Shown piece by piece: positions 1 through 11,344 of a DNA stretch of 64,000 nucleotides. Each line of letters opens with the position of its first letter. Positions within the stretch are counted from its first letter, which is position 1. Under the pieces are notes generated by a model, which worked only from the letters and a program-made list of their open reading frames with translations, had not been told where the DNA came from and did no database searches. Origin of the DNA: Pyrus communis (taxonomy: Eukaryota; Streptophyta; Magnoliopsida; Rosales; Rosaceae); contig NC_084813.1 of NCBI RefSeq assembly GCF_963583255.1, forward strand, positions 16,592,299 to 16,656,298. Direction: 5' to 3'. Position numbers and translations under genes: made by a program.

Positions 1-659
1 TGAGAGAGGGGAGAGGTCCAACACTTAACCACCATGGAATTAATAGGTGTTAGAATTTTATGCACAAAGTTTCTACACAATTAAAAATATAACCGCTAAA
101 TAAGTTGTGATCTATTTTGTAAGATAATCGATATGAGCTTTTTTCCTTTGTCAACACCTAAGGGAGTAAATTGGATTTCATATGAAAAGATAAATATGGG
201 ACCAAAATCAGATCCAAGGAGCAAAATTGCTCTCAGGATTATCAGCCCTTTAATATGCCAATATACATGCCAAAAGACAAGGATTAGTTCGACGTGCCCT
301 CGTAAACTATCACCATGCACGATGTTTCGGCATTGGTCCATTACATTTATACATGTTTTAAGTTTAATGTTAGAGAGACCATCTTTTAAACTACATTTTA
401 TAAACCATAAGATGTGGTTGTTGATAGTTTCTTTTTAAAAAAGAACTCTTATTAGCACTTTAAAATCTTATTGTGCAATTCTCTCAAAAGTGCATTTTTC
501 TTTCTAAATATAAAAAGTTTGGAGTAAAAAATAAGTGGAGTGCCAATAACAATTTCGGTGGAGATCTTCGAGCTGCCGTTGAGGGATGACTTGATTGTCC
601 TTGACCAAGCGCAATCGGGGACCATGAGCTTAGCTACCTTCTCTTTTTAAATTCTTAAA
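1..659. other. intergenic AT-rich sequence
   Basis: No credible gene is seen. Short open frames here lack domains, splice context or biased codon use. Around 366-430 there is a half copy of the sequence that forms the left arm of the MITE at 664-763 (GTTAGAGAGACCAT), so part of this stretch is decayed transposon DNA. Confidence 0.5.
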
Positions 660-663
660 GGAT

Positions 664-763
664 AATACTAGAGAGACCATTTATTTAAATAATGAAGTCT
701 TACTTTATTGCCACACCATGTGGTTTAAAAAATATGATTTAAAAATATGGTCTCTCTAGCATT
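664..763. mobile_element. 100-bp MITE with AATRCTAGAGAGACCAT inverted ends
   Basis: The left end AATACTAGAGAGACCAT is repeated in inverted form at the right end (ATGGTCTCTCTAGCATT). The interior is AT-rich and noncoding. No clear target duplication was recognised, so the superfamily is left open. Confidence 0.6.
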
Positions 764-773
764 TTCCTTTAGG

Positions 774-906
774 ATGATGCTATCTACACACCCATATTTA
801 CTTCTTCTACACCCCTCTCAATTTTCGGTCTTCAAATCGAATGAATTAAAAAAATCAATAACAAAAATATGTGTGAAAAGTAAAAATGGACGTGTGAATA
901 ACACTC
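774..906. mobile_element. MITE of the ATCCACACACCC family (diverged copy)
   Basis: The left end (GCTATCTACACACCC then TTTACTTC) and the right end (TAAAAATGGACGTGTGAATAACACT) are inverted copies of each other. The same pattern, with an internal region resembling TCTTCAAATCGAATGAAT, recurs at 4768-4915, 13527-13634 and 57473-57595. Noncoding. Confidence 0.55.
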
Positions 907-1088
907 TTATTTCCTTTAAGTTTTCTTGTAAAGCATTAGCTTAATTTTATATTAATCGATCAAAAGTTGATTAATATATAAGAAGGCAGCATTCATAAAT
1001 AAGGTGTGGAGCACCAAAAGTTGCTCCACAGCATGTACGCACCAATAATACCATCATAAGCTTTAAGCTAGCAAGTGATAATTTATCT

Positions 1089-1240
1089 GAGGAATTTTTC
1101 ATTCTGACATTGTATTTTTTATATAAGTGGTAGGAAATTATATTTTTTAAGTTGTTAACTTTTTAGTATACATATTCCACCATTGGTATTGTATCACATA
1201 ATGTACATCCTATATTCTAATCACACTAAAAAAATCTCTC
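1089..1240. mobile_element. Mutator-like MITE with near-perfect 9-bp TSD
   Basis: The element begins GAGGAATTTTTC and ends with AAAAAAATCTCTC, the inverted form of the same terminus. It is flanked by AATTTATCT (1080-1088) and AATTTATCG (1241-1249), an 8-of-9 match. A 9-bp duplication is characteristic of Mutator-like elements. The interior (TATAAGTGGTAGGAAA, TTAACTTTTTAG) matches the larger copy at about 47341-47615, so both belong to one family. It has no coding capacity. Confidence 0.65.
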
Positions 1241-1699
1241 AATTTATCGAGATATTGATTAGTGGTATCCAAGTTCCAGTCCTTGGAAATAGAGAGAGAA
1301 AGAGAGGGGGGGGGGGGATCTTGATAAGGATTAAGGAGAGCTCATGTGAAGGATCATGCATGTTGATCACTGCATGGCAAAGTGATTAATATATTGATTA
1401 GATAAGTTAATTACGTCATGGTCAATGCCTTAGGGTTCCCTCCGCTCAAATGCTTAGACTTTTCCCCTTAATCATCATTCGTTTAATATTTTACCAAAAG
1501 ACAAAGTATATTAGTGGTATGGCTCTCAAGTCCAGATATTGATATATCACGTGAATCATGTGATTACATTAACCTGTCACATGCATGCCATGAGTGGCCA
1601 TAACATTAATAAATTCCCAATTGCTGAGGTTTTTTTACTATAAATATCCAAGCTATTAACTCACATTATGCATGTTCTAAAGTCTGTAGCTACATGAGG

Positions 1700-1859
1700 G
1701 GAGATTTTTCAGTGCCGGGAACATAAGCCGTAATACTAAGTGTATAATAATACAATTGGTTGGAAACTTGAAAAAAAAAAAAAAAAAAAATTCAACCAAT
1801 TGTATTATGACTTAACCGATGTACCGAGCTGAGTTCTTGGCATATTAAAAAAATTCTCC
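1700..1859. mobile_element. Mutator-like MITE with perfect 9-bp TSD TACATGAGG
   Basis: The 160-bp element starts GGAGATTTTTCAGTGCC and ends AAAAAAATTCTCC. It is bracketed by perfect 9-bp repeats TACATGAGG at 1691-1699 and 1860-1868. Inside, TAATACAATTGGTTGGA and its inverted copy TCAACCAATTGTATTA flank an A-run, so the transcript could fold into a hairpin. The terminal bases resemble the elements at 1089-1240 and 47341-47615. Confidence 0.75.
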
Positions 1860-1868
1860 TACATGAGG

Positions 1869-2696
1869 AAGGAAAGCAAAACGCAAAAGCTAGCCTAGCT
1901 AGCTAGGGAATCACTGTTCAAGGTTGTCATACCCACCCGCCCATTGGAGGTGAGTCTTTCCTATTAATTTGAAGATTTAAAACGTGTTTAATTTGACCTT
2001 ATTAAGAGACAATAATGATGAAGAATCTCTCACCAACTTCTCTACACAACTAACTGCTTTGATGCTCTACTTATGTTACAACCTCTTGCTACAAGGCTCT
2101 ATTTTACATATTAGCACCTACGTTCTAATGGCTTAAGATATTGGAGATTTAAGATTGAAATCTTAGATTTGATTCTACTTATGAGGCAAAACATCTATAA
2201 TGTACCATAGACTTAAAATGCATATTTTTTCCAACCAAAGTGAGTTTCATATTTGTGTTTTAATTACAAGCAAGAAAAGATATTGTTCGACCAAGAAAAT
2301 TATGATTTATATATTAATTTAAACCGTCTTCATTGCACAATCCAATAAGCTCAATACCATCCTTTTTGAACTCAAATATAAAAATATAGCTAATATTGAA
2401 GATGATCTCAGACTCTCAAAAACAATTTGAGGTTGCGAAACTGAAATTGTAAATACAAAAGCCATTGAGATGAGGCAGACGATATCAGTGTTCTCAAACA
2501 TACAAACTCAAGAACTCAAGAGTATCTTCATCATGAACAAATAATAGATGAAGTTTATACTTGACTGTGTATAACGAAGAAAAAAAAAAAAAAAAAAGCC
2601 GAACAAAAACTTTCTTTTACGTATATAGGGCCAGAAACAAAACAATCTTGAAAGGCACGTTTGAAACAGCAAAACAACTCCATAAAAATGGCACAC
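1869..2696. other. intergenic sequence, no gene seen
   Basis: AT-rich DNA without a supported exon, RNA gene or structured repeat. A 17-base A run near 2580 is the only low-complexity block. Short minus-strand open frames here show no recognisable domain. Confidence 0.5.
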
Positions 2697-2865
2697 ATCC
2701 ATTGTGCAACCGATTGCCTATTGGATTTTGCTAGAATTCTGACCATTGATAGTGCGTCATACACTAATCTGCGAAATCTCAATCCATTGTGCAACCGATT
2801 GCCTATTGGATTTTGCTAGAATTCTGACCATTGATAGTGCGTCATACACTAATCTGCGAAATCTC
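2697..2865. repeat. perfect tandem duplication, 2 x about 85 bp
   Basis: The block starting ATCCATTGTGCAACCG at 2697 is repeated from 2782. The two copies match over 84 bases with only the junction base differing (A or G). Such identity in unconstrained intergenic DNA indicates a recent local duplication or an assembly artefact. Neither copy encodes a recognisable product. Confidence 0.9.
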
Positions 2866-3332
2866 GCTGTATAACGTGAGTGATCGATTGTAACATAATT
2901 CACTTCTATTACTGTAGACTGTTTATTTTATCATGTATATGTTCATTTTCTTTTTAGAACTCAGAATAACGATAGAAACGTAATTAATCAAGGAAACGCA
3001 TGCTGGTTATCTTGACGCGGATCCTAGTGCACGTTTGATTTAATATATGAAATGAAACCAGTAAGCGAGTGAATAATCATAAAATCCAAGGGTATTCGGA
3101 CAACGCAGCACATGAATCAGGCGCAGACAGAGGACATAAAAATGGAAAGAGAAAACTCAAAAAGCTGCTCACAAAAATTATTAAATAAATAAAAGGCGGG
3201 AAACATCCCGAATTTCTTAACTTGTCAAAAGTAACCAGAAAGATAAAATTCAGAACCGGAAAAATGTAAAATAAAAAGAACTAAAGAGAAAACATTATTA
3301 ATTGTTGGAGAAATGTTTAGAGGATTCTTTAA

Positions 3333-3988
3333 GAGCAGTTTCATCGGGGAACTGATAGGTCAGCACCCAGCTAAAAAACCAGCCCGGCACCCAGGCTATC
3401 CATTTTAGCCTAGCATTTTGACCGGCACCCAAGCCAAGCCAAGCAAGAGACCGACCTAAAATCGACAGATCCACATGCCGGGCCATCTGACGTCAGCCGA
3501 GCCATCAACCTCCCGCACGATCAATGTGTCGCATAGAGATCTTGGTGCAGAGCTCCTCGAGGCTGAGGTTGAAGAAGGCCAATTTGCAGGCGGAGCAAAG
3601 GGCGGCAGGGATGGGGGGTTGGGGGCCTTGGACGCCCTACTCGAGGCTGAGGTTTAGAGAGAGGGAGAGAGAGATAGATCCCTTCCACTGTGTTCTTCCC
3701 ATATCTCTTCATCTTGTTAATGGGTTTCTTTCTTCTGCACATTGGAGGGAGGTGGTGGGGGAGCTTCTGAGGTAGAGACAGGGGAGGGGAGCGGAGATGC
3801 ATTTGTTAAAAATTAAATTATTATTTTATAATAAAAATTAATAATATTTTAATAAAATTGACTAGGCTATTTGGTTTTAGGGATGGAGATGTTTTGGCTT
3901 ATTACTGTACACTGGAGTATATTACTGTTCACTTGAGTGGATAAATGAGCTGGGTGCTGGCGCAAAGTCTTTAGGGGTAGAATTGCTC
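3333..3988. mobile_element. non-autonomous PIF/Harbinger-like element
   Basis: The left end GAGCAGTTTCATCGGGGAAC leads to GGTCAGCACCCAGCT. The right end (GAGCTGGGTGCTGGCGCAAAG then GGGGTAGAATTGCTC) is its diverged inverted copy. The trinucleotides outside are TAA and TGA, near the TWA target of PIF/Harbinger elements. About 656 bp, no transposase. The GA-rich interior gives spurious open frames on both strands, which I do not call as genes. Confidence 0.6.
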
Positions 3989-4559
3989 TGAAAAGTGTAC
4001 TTTTTATGGTCTATAAAAAATAACCTTAAATTGTAAAATAACAGAGAAGTTACGGAAAGTCTCACCATTAAAAAAATTCCTTAGCATTTATCTATTGTAG
4101 CAAAACAAACACTCCCCTCATGCATCCGTCTTTTCTTTTTTTTCTTTCTTTCTTGTTTTTCTGATCAACTGCTTTCTTTCTTTGTTTACAGTACTGTTGA
4201 TCAAAAGATGAGAAGCCCGCACAAAGCTCAGATAATATTTTGTATTACAGCTCAATCCTTTCAAGCATGCAGATTTTGAACACGTTCAATATGTATGATG
4301 GTGCAAGTTTTTGTCCAAAAGCGCTCCAATATATTTCTAACCTAGCCCTAGGGCTAGAGGTACAACTACAAGTTTATCATATATGAATGTTCAATCTTTA
4401 ACCAACTAATTAATTAAATAAAGGCAGCAAGCAATTGGCATGGGCTTGTTCTTTGATTTACACAAGTCTACCAGAAATATGCATATATGTTCCAAGAATA
4501 TTTCTCTCATTATATTTTGTGGAGGTAATCTGGTAATTTGGAGAAATAAGAAATAAAAT
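3989..4559. other. intergenic sequence, no gene seen
   Basis: No coding exon or RNA gene is supported. A pyrimidine-rich tract lies near 4130-4200. The stretch ends where recognisable Copia RNase H coding sequence begins. Confidence 0.45.
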
Positions 4560-5110
4560 GTTGTTGCTTGCTTAAATGCCAAAGCAAAGTACGGGGGAGT
4601 TACTTTTGGAACTACTGGAATACTTTGGTTACGAAAGATCTTGAGGAATTTGGATATGTCAGAAAGAAGCCATGAAGTTTTATTGTGACAGTAAAACCAC
4701 ATGTGAGATCGTAGCTAATCCAATTCACATGATCGAAGGAAACATGAGGAAGTAGATCATTTTTTTTGGGGTGTGTTATCCACACACCCTATTTTACTTC
4801 TCACACACCCCTTGATAATTTTTTTCCATTGATCTTCTTCAATTCATTCGATCTGACAGTTGAAAATTAAAAAGATGTGTGAGAAGTAAAATGGGGTGTG
4901 TGGATATCACACCCCTTTTTTTTCATCAATGAGAATCTGGAATCAAAGATTATTGAAATACTTATAGTTAAGTCGAAAGATCAGTTTGCAGATGTTTTAG
5001 CGAAGGCATTATCGAATAAGATATTTGTAAGACTTGTGGGCAAATTGGGCATGTCTGATATCTATGCACCAACTTACGGGAGACTGTTAGAATATGTTAA
5101 AATAAAAGTG
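4560..5110 (+). pseudogene. Copia RNase H remnant with start of 3' LTR
   Basis: Translated pieces match the C-terminal RNase H of a Ty1/Copia polyprotein: WLRKIL-like, FYCDSKT, NPIH, then HDRRKHEEVDHFFI and SKDQFADVLAKALS, ending KLGMSDIYAPT. The reading frame shifts between NPIH and HDRRKH. It is also interrupted by the 148-bp MITE at 4768-4915. Just after the C-terminus, TTACGGGAGAC resembles a decayed polypurine tract and TGTTAGAATATG at 5085 looks like the start of a 3' LTR. Upstream gag, protease, integrase and RT are absent, so this is a dead 3' fragment. It lies opposite in strand to the Copia element that follows. Confidence 0.75.
4768..4915. mobile_element. ATCCACACACCC-family MITE inserted in Copia RNase H
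   Basis: The ends are GGGGTGTGTTATCCACACACCC and the near-exact inverted GGGTGTGTGGATATCACACCCC, followed by ATTTTACTTCTCACAC and its inverse. Eight T residues flank each side (4760-4767 and 4916-4923), consistent with an 8-bp target duplication in a T-rich site. Removing it rejoins two halves of a Copia RNase H region, which shows directly that it inserted. Confidence 0.8.
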
Positions 5111-5178
5111 TGAATATTGTATTGACTGAGATTTCTTTCCTTAATGCGTTTCCTAAATTAATTGTGAAGGTTTATCAA

Positions 5179-5180
<2 letters not shown>

Positions 5181-5230
<50 letters not shown>
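5181..5230. repeat. compound (AC)n(AT)n microsatellite
   Basis: About 18 AC units run directly into about 7 AT units. Compound arrays of the same order occur at 13662-13725 and 27885-27944. The adjacent open frame with poly-TH is an artefact of this array. Confidence 0.95.
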
Positions 5231-5412
5231 TCCCTTCTAGTAAAAAGAATAACATTGAAGCATTCACAAATTCTAAGTGTGTACGATTTATAGTTCAAGC
5301 CCCTAGATAAATCATGAGTAAAAGAATATTCTGACAACCAATTATGAACAATATACTAATTCTGTATCCAAATAAAGAAAAATGGAATGATCACACCGAT
5401 GCTCGTAGAAAC

Positions 5413-5658
5413 TCTTAACAATCTTGACATGCTTGTATGAATTGCAAAAATTAGACATTCAAGAAGAAAAGGAATGAATCTTACAGAGGAAGAAAGAGAG
5501 CACAATTGTATTTCTCAATATTCTGTTTGTTACAAAATGCTAACCGACTCACTAAAGTAAGAGAGGGAAAGTCTTTATATACAACATTTCAAGATTATCT
5601 TATGACATAAGCAATTGCTAACATGACACTTGCTTATGTGTAACATGTATATCCAATG
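5413..5658 (-). repeat. 3' LTR of the 5.4-11.1 kb Copia element
   Basis: A 246-bp repeat matching 10838-11069. On the plus strand it runs from TCTTAACAATCTTGACATG to TATATCCAATG. In element orientation it starts CATTGGATAT where the other LTR has TATTGGATAT, not the canonical TG. The pyrimidine run CTCCCCCTC at 5659-5667 is the complementary strand of the element's polypurine tract. Confidence 0.9.
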
Positions 5659-5699
5659 CTCCCCCTCAATCTTAGCTGGGATTTCCCAAATTAAGATTG

Positions 5700-8600
5700 T
5701 TACAATGTTTGATGACCATGTAAGCCTTTTGTAAGTATATCAGCAATTTGATCTTGTGTAGGCACATACTGTACTTCCATATTCCTTTTCTGCACCTGTT
5801 CTCGGACAAAGTGGAAATCAGTTTCTAAGTGCTTGATTTGAGAATGATGAATGGGATTCATGCTTAAGGCAATAGCTGACTGATTATTACAAAGTAACAA
5901 CAAAGGATTAGGTATGACAACACAAAGATCATGCAAGACTAATCTGAACCATGGTATATCAGCAGCAGCATATGCAAGGGCCTTATATTTAGCTTCAGTG
6001 GAGCTATGAGAAACTGAACTTTGTTTCTTGGATTGCCATGAAACAAGATTATCACCCAGATAGATAACATATCCTATAATGGACTGTCTTGTATTGACAT
6101 CTAGATATCAATATAACCTCTGATATCAATACCAATGTCAAAAGTAAAGGTTAACCCACACTTCATAGTTCCTTATAAAAACCGAATAAGTCTCTTAACT
6201 AAACCAAAATAGACATCAATAAAAGCATTCATAAACTAACTGCAAAAGCAATGTTGGGCCTTGTGAAAGTTAGATATTGTAGACCTTCTATAAAGTGTAG
6301 GTTCTGGTAGCAAGTCACCTTCATCAACAAGAACATAACTATATGGCTTACAAGGTGTGATACATGGTTTACAATCATCCATTCCAGCCTTATGCACCAA
6401 ATCCTTGACATATTTCTCCTGATTCACAAAGATATCACCATTGGATTTGTACTTAATTTACAATCCCAAAAAATAGGTAAGTGGCCCCATATCTTTTAGA
6501 TCAAACATAATACCCTGATTATCAATAACAAATTGAATGAGAACAATATTAGACCCTATAAGTATGACATCATCAACATATAATAATAATATGAACAGAT
6601 CAGTTCCAACTTATTTCACAAACAGACTTGAATCAAAGAGATATGCTTTAAAACCCACAACTACCAGATAACTAGTGAACTTGGCATTCCAAGCTCGCAG
6701 AGCCTGTTTAAGTCCATACAAAGACTTAACTAGCTTACACACATGTGTGGGACAAATAGGATTGACAAAACCTGGAGGTTGCTTCATATAAACTTCCTCA
6801 TGTAACTCATCATGTAAAAAGGCATTGTTTACATCAAGTTGTCTAAGGGATCACTTATGAGTTGTAGCCAAAGCTAAGATCAACCTTATAGTAGTATGTC
6901 GAACCATTAGACTAAAAGTTTTTCTATAATCTAAACTCTTCTCTTGGCTAAAACCTTGTGCCACTAATCTAGCTTTATGTCTAGATATAGTACCATCATG
7001 ATTTCGTTTAATTTTATACACTCACTTACATCAAATAGTGTTTTTATCCATAGGAGAGGGAACTAGAAGCCATGTACCTTAAGTTTGAAGTGCATCATAT
7101 TTTTCTTGCATAGCCACTTACCACTCAGGTAATTGAGATGCAGTTTTGAAAGTTGAAGGTTCGGCAGAATTTGTCATATCTGCGATGAAATTGAAACCAC
7201 TAGAAAATTGATGATCCTCATTGGAAACAAGAGATTGCACTTCAAGAAATGTAGTTGCAAGGGCTGAGTAATCTTGTCTAGTTATTGCACTAGTTCTGAG
7301 TTTGATTTGAATACCATGAGGAAGTGAACTAGAATCTGCAATAATGGAAACTGAAGAACTAGCTTGAGGTAACACAATTTATAGTTGATGGGGAGAATGG
7401 ACAAGTAACATGACAAAGGAACTGGAAGGAAAAGCAACTAAATGTGAAGAACTATGAGTAGGATCCTGTACAAAATGAGAACCGCGTAAACTAGAAGCAT
7501 TATTAGCTTGGGAAGTTGACAGTAAATCATTTGAACTCAATTGATGACTAAGAGATTCACCCTGAGATTGAAAAGCAGGTTGTGTAACATCTTGTCTCAA
7601 ACTAGGAATATTCAAATTAACTACAATAGGTATTGTAGAAGTATCAGAAGTATGAACAAACTCTATAGCAGAAGATCTTGCATCAAACTTGACAGTTGCA
7701 AATGGAAAATAATATTCATCATGAACATGTCTGGAAACCAATAACTTCCCTGTGAGCATATTAAAATACATAACTCCTTTGTAGCCAAATGAATAACCCA
7801 AAAACACACATTGGATGGATCTAGGCTGAAGCTTATGAGAATTATATGGCCTAAGATAAGGATATATGGCAGAACCAAAAACCTTCAAAGAAGATATCTC
7901 TGGTTGTTTATGAAACAACTTTTGAAAAGGTGAAACCACACTGAGATTCTTGGTAGGCATTCGATTAATCAAGAAAACTGCATGTGCTACGACATGATAC
8001 TAGAACTTATGTGGAAGTTGTGCAACTGTCAACAATGTAATAACAGTCTTTATAACATGCTTATGTTTCCTTTCCACTAAACCATTATGTTGTGGTGTAT
8101 ACAGACAGGATATAAAATGTAATATGCAATGATTGCAAGAGTCTTTAAAAACAGTACTTAGAAATTCACCACCACCATCAGACTGCAAAACTTTAATCTT
8201 GGTGTTGAATTAAGTTACAACATAAGCATAAAACTTCACAAATGTATCAAAAACTGCTGATTTATTCATTAAAGGAAAGATCCACACAAATCATGTAGCT
8301 TCATATAAAAAAGACACATAATACCTTAAACCTTTAATTGACACAACAGGTGAAGGATCCCAAACATCACTATGGATTTTATGAAAATGAACCTTAACTC
8401 TATCTAGTCTTTTTGGAAAAGATAATCTATTCATTTTTCCACTAAAACAATGAGAACAAGGCTGAACATGTACATCATTATTAAAAGAGACATTAGAACT
8501 CATAAGCATTGCTTCCAAATTTTCATTTAAGGGATGCCCCAGTCTATGATGCCACAATGAAGATTTAACTGCTTTTCCCAAGAATGCAGAGGAAAAAGAA

Positions 8601-10394
8601 AAACCTTTATTCAACACCATTGGAAAGACGTGTACAGGAATCCTAAGCAACTCATTATTACTAATCTTTTCATGGTAAAGTATCACTCATCTTGCCTTGT
8701 CCTGCACAAAGAACTCAAAATCATCACAAATAAACCAACTGTGATTGTCTATACATAACTGTTTTACAGACAATAAATTGACTGTTAACATGGGAACATG
8801 TAAAACATTTCGAAGATATAATGTATGAGAGGATGTAGGTAACAATGCAGGTAACAATGCTATGTTCAAGACAATGACATCAAGACTCATGTGATGTGAG
8901 GCTCCAGTGTTAACTATCCAGGAACCATCACCAGAAATTGTTTGTGTAGTCAAAGCATTTATAGAATATGACATGTTATGTGCTGGAGTACCAGATAAAT
9001 TAAGAGAAGACTGGCCTTGAGTCACATGTGCTGGATAACCTTGAGGAACTAGTTGAGGACTGAAAAAGGTATCTGGATAACCAATATTGTCAAACAACTG
9101 AACATTGGATTGAGGAATAAGAAATTGGAACTGAGGATGATAGTCCTGAAATGCATAATGAGCACTAAGAGAAGGATGAGGAGCTCCTTGGTAAGCATAG
9201 TTACCCTTATGTCTGCAATCCCTGGCAATATGCCCTCATTTTCCATAGATTTGGCATTCTTGAGAAACTTGACTGTTATCATTTCTGTATCAACAAATGA
9301 CAGTTGTATGTCCCTTTCTAGAACAAATTTGGCACTCAGGAATCACATTTTGCCGAGTAGAAGTATTACCAGACCAGTAGTTACTAGATCTATACCATTG
9401 AACTTAGACTTATAGCCACTATTACCTTTACCTTTGTAACCATTTCCTCCAAAATTATTATTACCAGAAAGACTACCATAGTTATTGCCAGAAGATGGAT
9501 AGCCTATTGCCAAAAGATATATTTCCCAGATTGCCAAAGTTATTGTCATTACCAGAAAAACCATTAACAGTAGCAGAAGGAGATTGTTGATAACCCTGAG
9601 AACTAGTTGAAGTAGAACTAGAGTTGGAAGAATCTGGAGGAATAAGACCATAACCAAAGTTTGGTAGAAATGAAGCTGAGGAAGTTCGGTAGAAATGAAG
9701 CTGAGGAAGTAGACCCATTTGCAATGGAGGAACTGAACCATTAACATACATTGCTGCCTTGCTATGAACAGGAGATTGCATTCTAGTCTCTAAACTTTTT
9801 TCCACTCCCAAAAGCCGTGCCCTGAATTCTTTTAAAGAAATAGGTGTTTCTCTTACTATGATCACAGTTCGAATCATGTTAAAATCAACTGGAAAACCAG
9901 TTAATGCAGTAATAATCAAATCATTATCGGAGATTTTTTCACCAGCAACAATCAATTTGTCTTTAATTGTCTTTATCCTTAATAAGTATTTATCAACATT
10001 ATCACTTACTTTCTGAATAGTGTGTAACTCAGCCTTTAAATGATTCACATTAGGATATGTACCGATCTTGTAAAGCAATCCACACTTCATGATAAGTTTT
10101 ACAACCCAAAACATATTCCATGGCATCATCACTCAAAGTAGCAATTAAAAGATTCAAGATAGCCATATCAGTTTTAAACTATGCTTTATAAGAAAAATTG
10201 ATATCAGTAGTAACCCTTAACTCAGGAGTAAGAACATACTTTGGAGGGCAAATAGATTTACCAGTAAAGTGATCAAAAAGATCATACCCACGTAGAACAG
10301 AACAAAACTGGAAATTCCACTTGATAAAATTGTCATCATTCAACTTTATAGTCAGCATTCCCAAAAGATTTTCAAGTTTAACTGAGTCAGACAC
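5700..10394 (-). pseudogene. broken Copia gag-pol
   Basis: Reading the minus strand from 10394: a gag N-terminus (KLNDDNFIKWNFQFCSVLRG), gag body around 9482-10132, and zinc-knuckle-like RDCRHKGN near 9220. Next come protease (WIVNTGASHHM near 8910), GAG-pre-integrase (LWHHRLGHP) and the integrase start (HSDVWDPSP). Integrase continues with QSDGGGEF, TPQHNGLVERK and its C-terminal region to 7379. Next are RT fragments (6236-6427 and neighbours) and RNase H (LLCNNQSAIALSMNP to DQIADILTKGLHG). The protease catalytic Asp of the D-[ST]-G motif is Asn here. At least a dozen frameshifts or stops separate the pieces, so no functional polyprotein is possible. Confidence 0.85.
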
Positions 10395-10823
10395 GATTCT
10401 TCAGTAGAGAATAACGCAGCAATAAACAATATGACCAAAAAATACCCAGATTCAAAAGTGTAAAAAAATCTCCCAAATCGTAGGATTTAACAAACAAGAA
10501 GAGACAATCTTGATGAACAATTGGTTATCGACCTTAATTCATCCAAGAACATGAAATTATTGGCATCGGCCTTCAAGAAAGTAAGTAAGCATCTAATGAA
10601 ATCAACCAATATAACAAATCATCTGAGCATTGGCCTTGAACATAGATGAATCCAAGATTTGTAATCATGATAGAATACAAACGAAATCCAAAAAAAAAAA
10701 AAATTCAAAAAATTCAAAAAATTTCTACAACATTATAGATATGAAATAGAAGATAAAGATGAAGAAAACCTCATTGAATGGAGCAGCGGAAACCTATCCA
10801 GAATCCAAAGTATAAGCATAGCT

Positions 10824-10837
10824 GGCTCACAATACCA
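10824..10837 (-). other. primer-binding site of decayed Copia
   Basis: On the minus strand, immediately inside the 5' LTR, the sequence is TGGTATTGTGAGCC. It resembles the initiator-Met tRNA primer site TGGTATCAGAGCC with changes in the middle. Its position against the LTR edge at 10838 supports the LTR boundary. Confidence 0.7.
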
Positions 10838-11069
10838 TCTTAACAATCTTGACATGCTTGTATGAATTGCAGAGATTAGACATTGAAGAAGAAAAGGAAT
10901 GAATCTTACAGAGGAAGAAAGAGAGCACAATTGTATTTCTCAATATTCTGTTTGTTACAAAATGTTAACCGACTCATTAAAGTAAGAGAGGAAAATTCTT
11001 TATTTACAACATTTCAAGATTATCTTATGACATAAGCAATTGCTGGCATGGCACTTGCTATATCCAATA
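10838..11069 (-). repeat. 5' LTR of the 5.4-11.1 kb Copia element
   Basis: A 232-bp copy of the repeat at 5413-5658. It lacks about 14 bp near the TATATCCAATA end. It is followed by the GAAAC target duplication. Confidence 0.9.
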
Positions 11070-11165
11070 GAAACATTATAATATGCACTATTAAAAATGG
11101 AAAATAGAATGTATGTCAGAAGACGCCTTAAATAATTAGTATGTTAGAAGACGCCTTATTCGAAT

Positions 11166-11336
11166 GGATAATGTTAGGTAGATCAAACTTTTAAATTAAA
11201 TTTTGTGAACTAAATGATGTGCTTGTTGATGATTGGATTGTACTTAAGTGTTGATTAACTTACTTATTTCCTATTAGTGACTCATCATTTGGTTTGTAAA
11301 TTTAATTTAAAATTTTGATCTACCTAGTATTACCGA
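11166..11336. mobile_element. hAT-type MITE with 8-bp TSD ATTCGAAT
   Basis: Long inverted arms: the left reads GGATAATGTTAGGTAGATCAA and the right, inverted, reads CGGTAATACTAGGTAGATCAA. Both arms continue through TTTAAATTAAATTT to AAATGATG. Perfect 8-bp repeats ATTCGAAT flank it at 11158-11165 and 11337-11344, as for hAT insertions. A partial relative lies near 18150-18230. Confidence 0.8.
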
Positions 11337-11344
11337 ATTCGAAT

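Larger units (their letters stand above)
5413..11069 (-). mobile_element. decayed Ty1/Copia LTR retrotransposon
   Basis: A 5.66-kb element on the minus strand, bounded by LTRs at 5413-5658 and 10838-11069 and by perfect 5-bp target duplications GAAAC (5408-5412 and 11070-11074). From its 5' end it has a primer-binding site, gag, protease, integrase, RT and RNase H, the Copia order, then a purine tract before the 3' LTR. By eye the LTRs differ at about a dozen positions plus one roughly 14-bp indel, so the insertion is not very young. The internal region is broken by many frameshifts and stops, so it cannot be autonomous. Confidence 0.9.

Noticed and set aside
3475..3802. Overlapping frames on both strands in a GC-richer patch
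   Set aside because: They lie within the non-autonomous Harbinger-like element. No domain and mutually exclusive translations.
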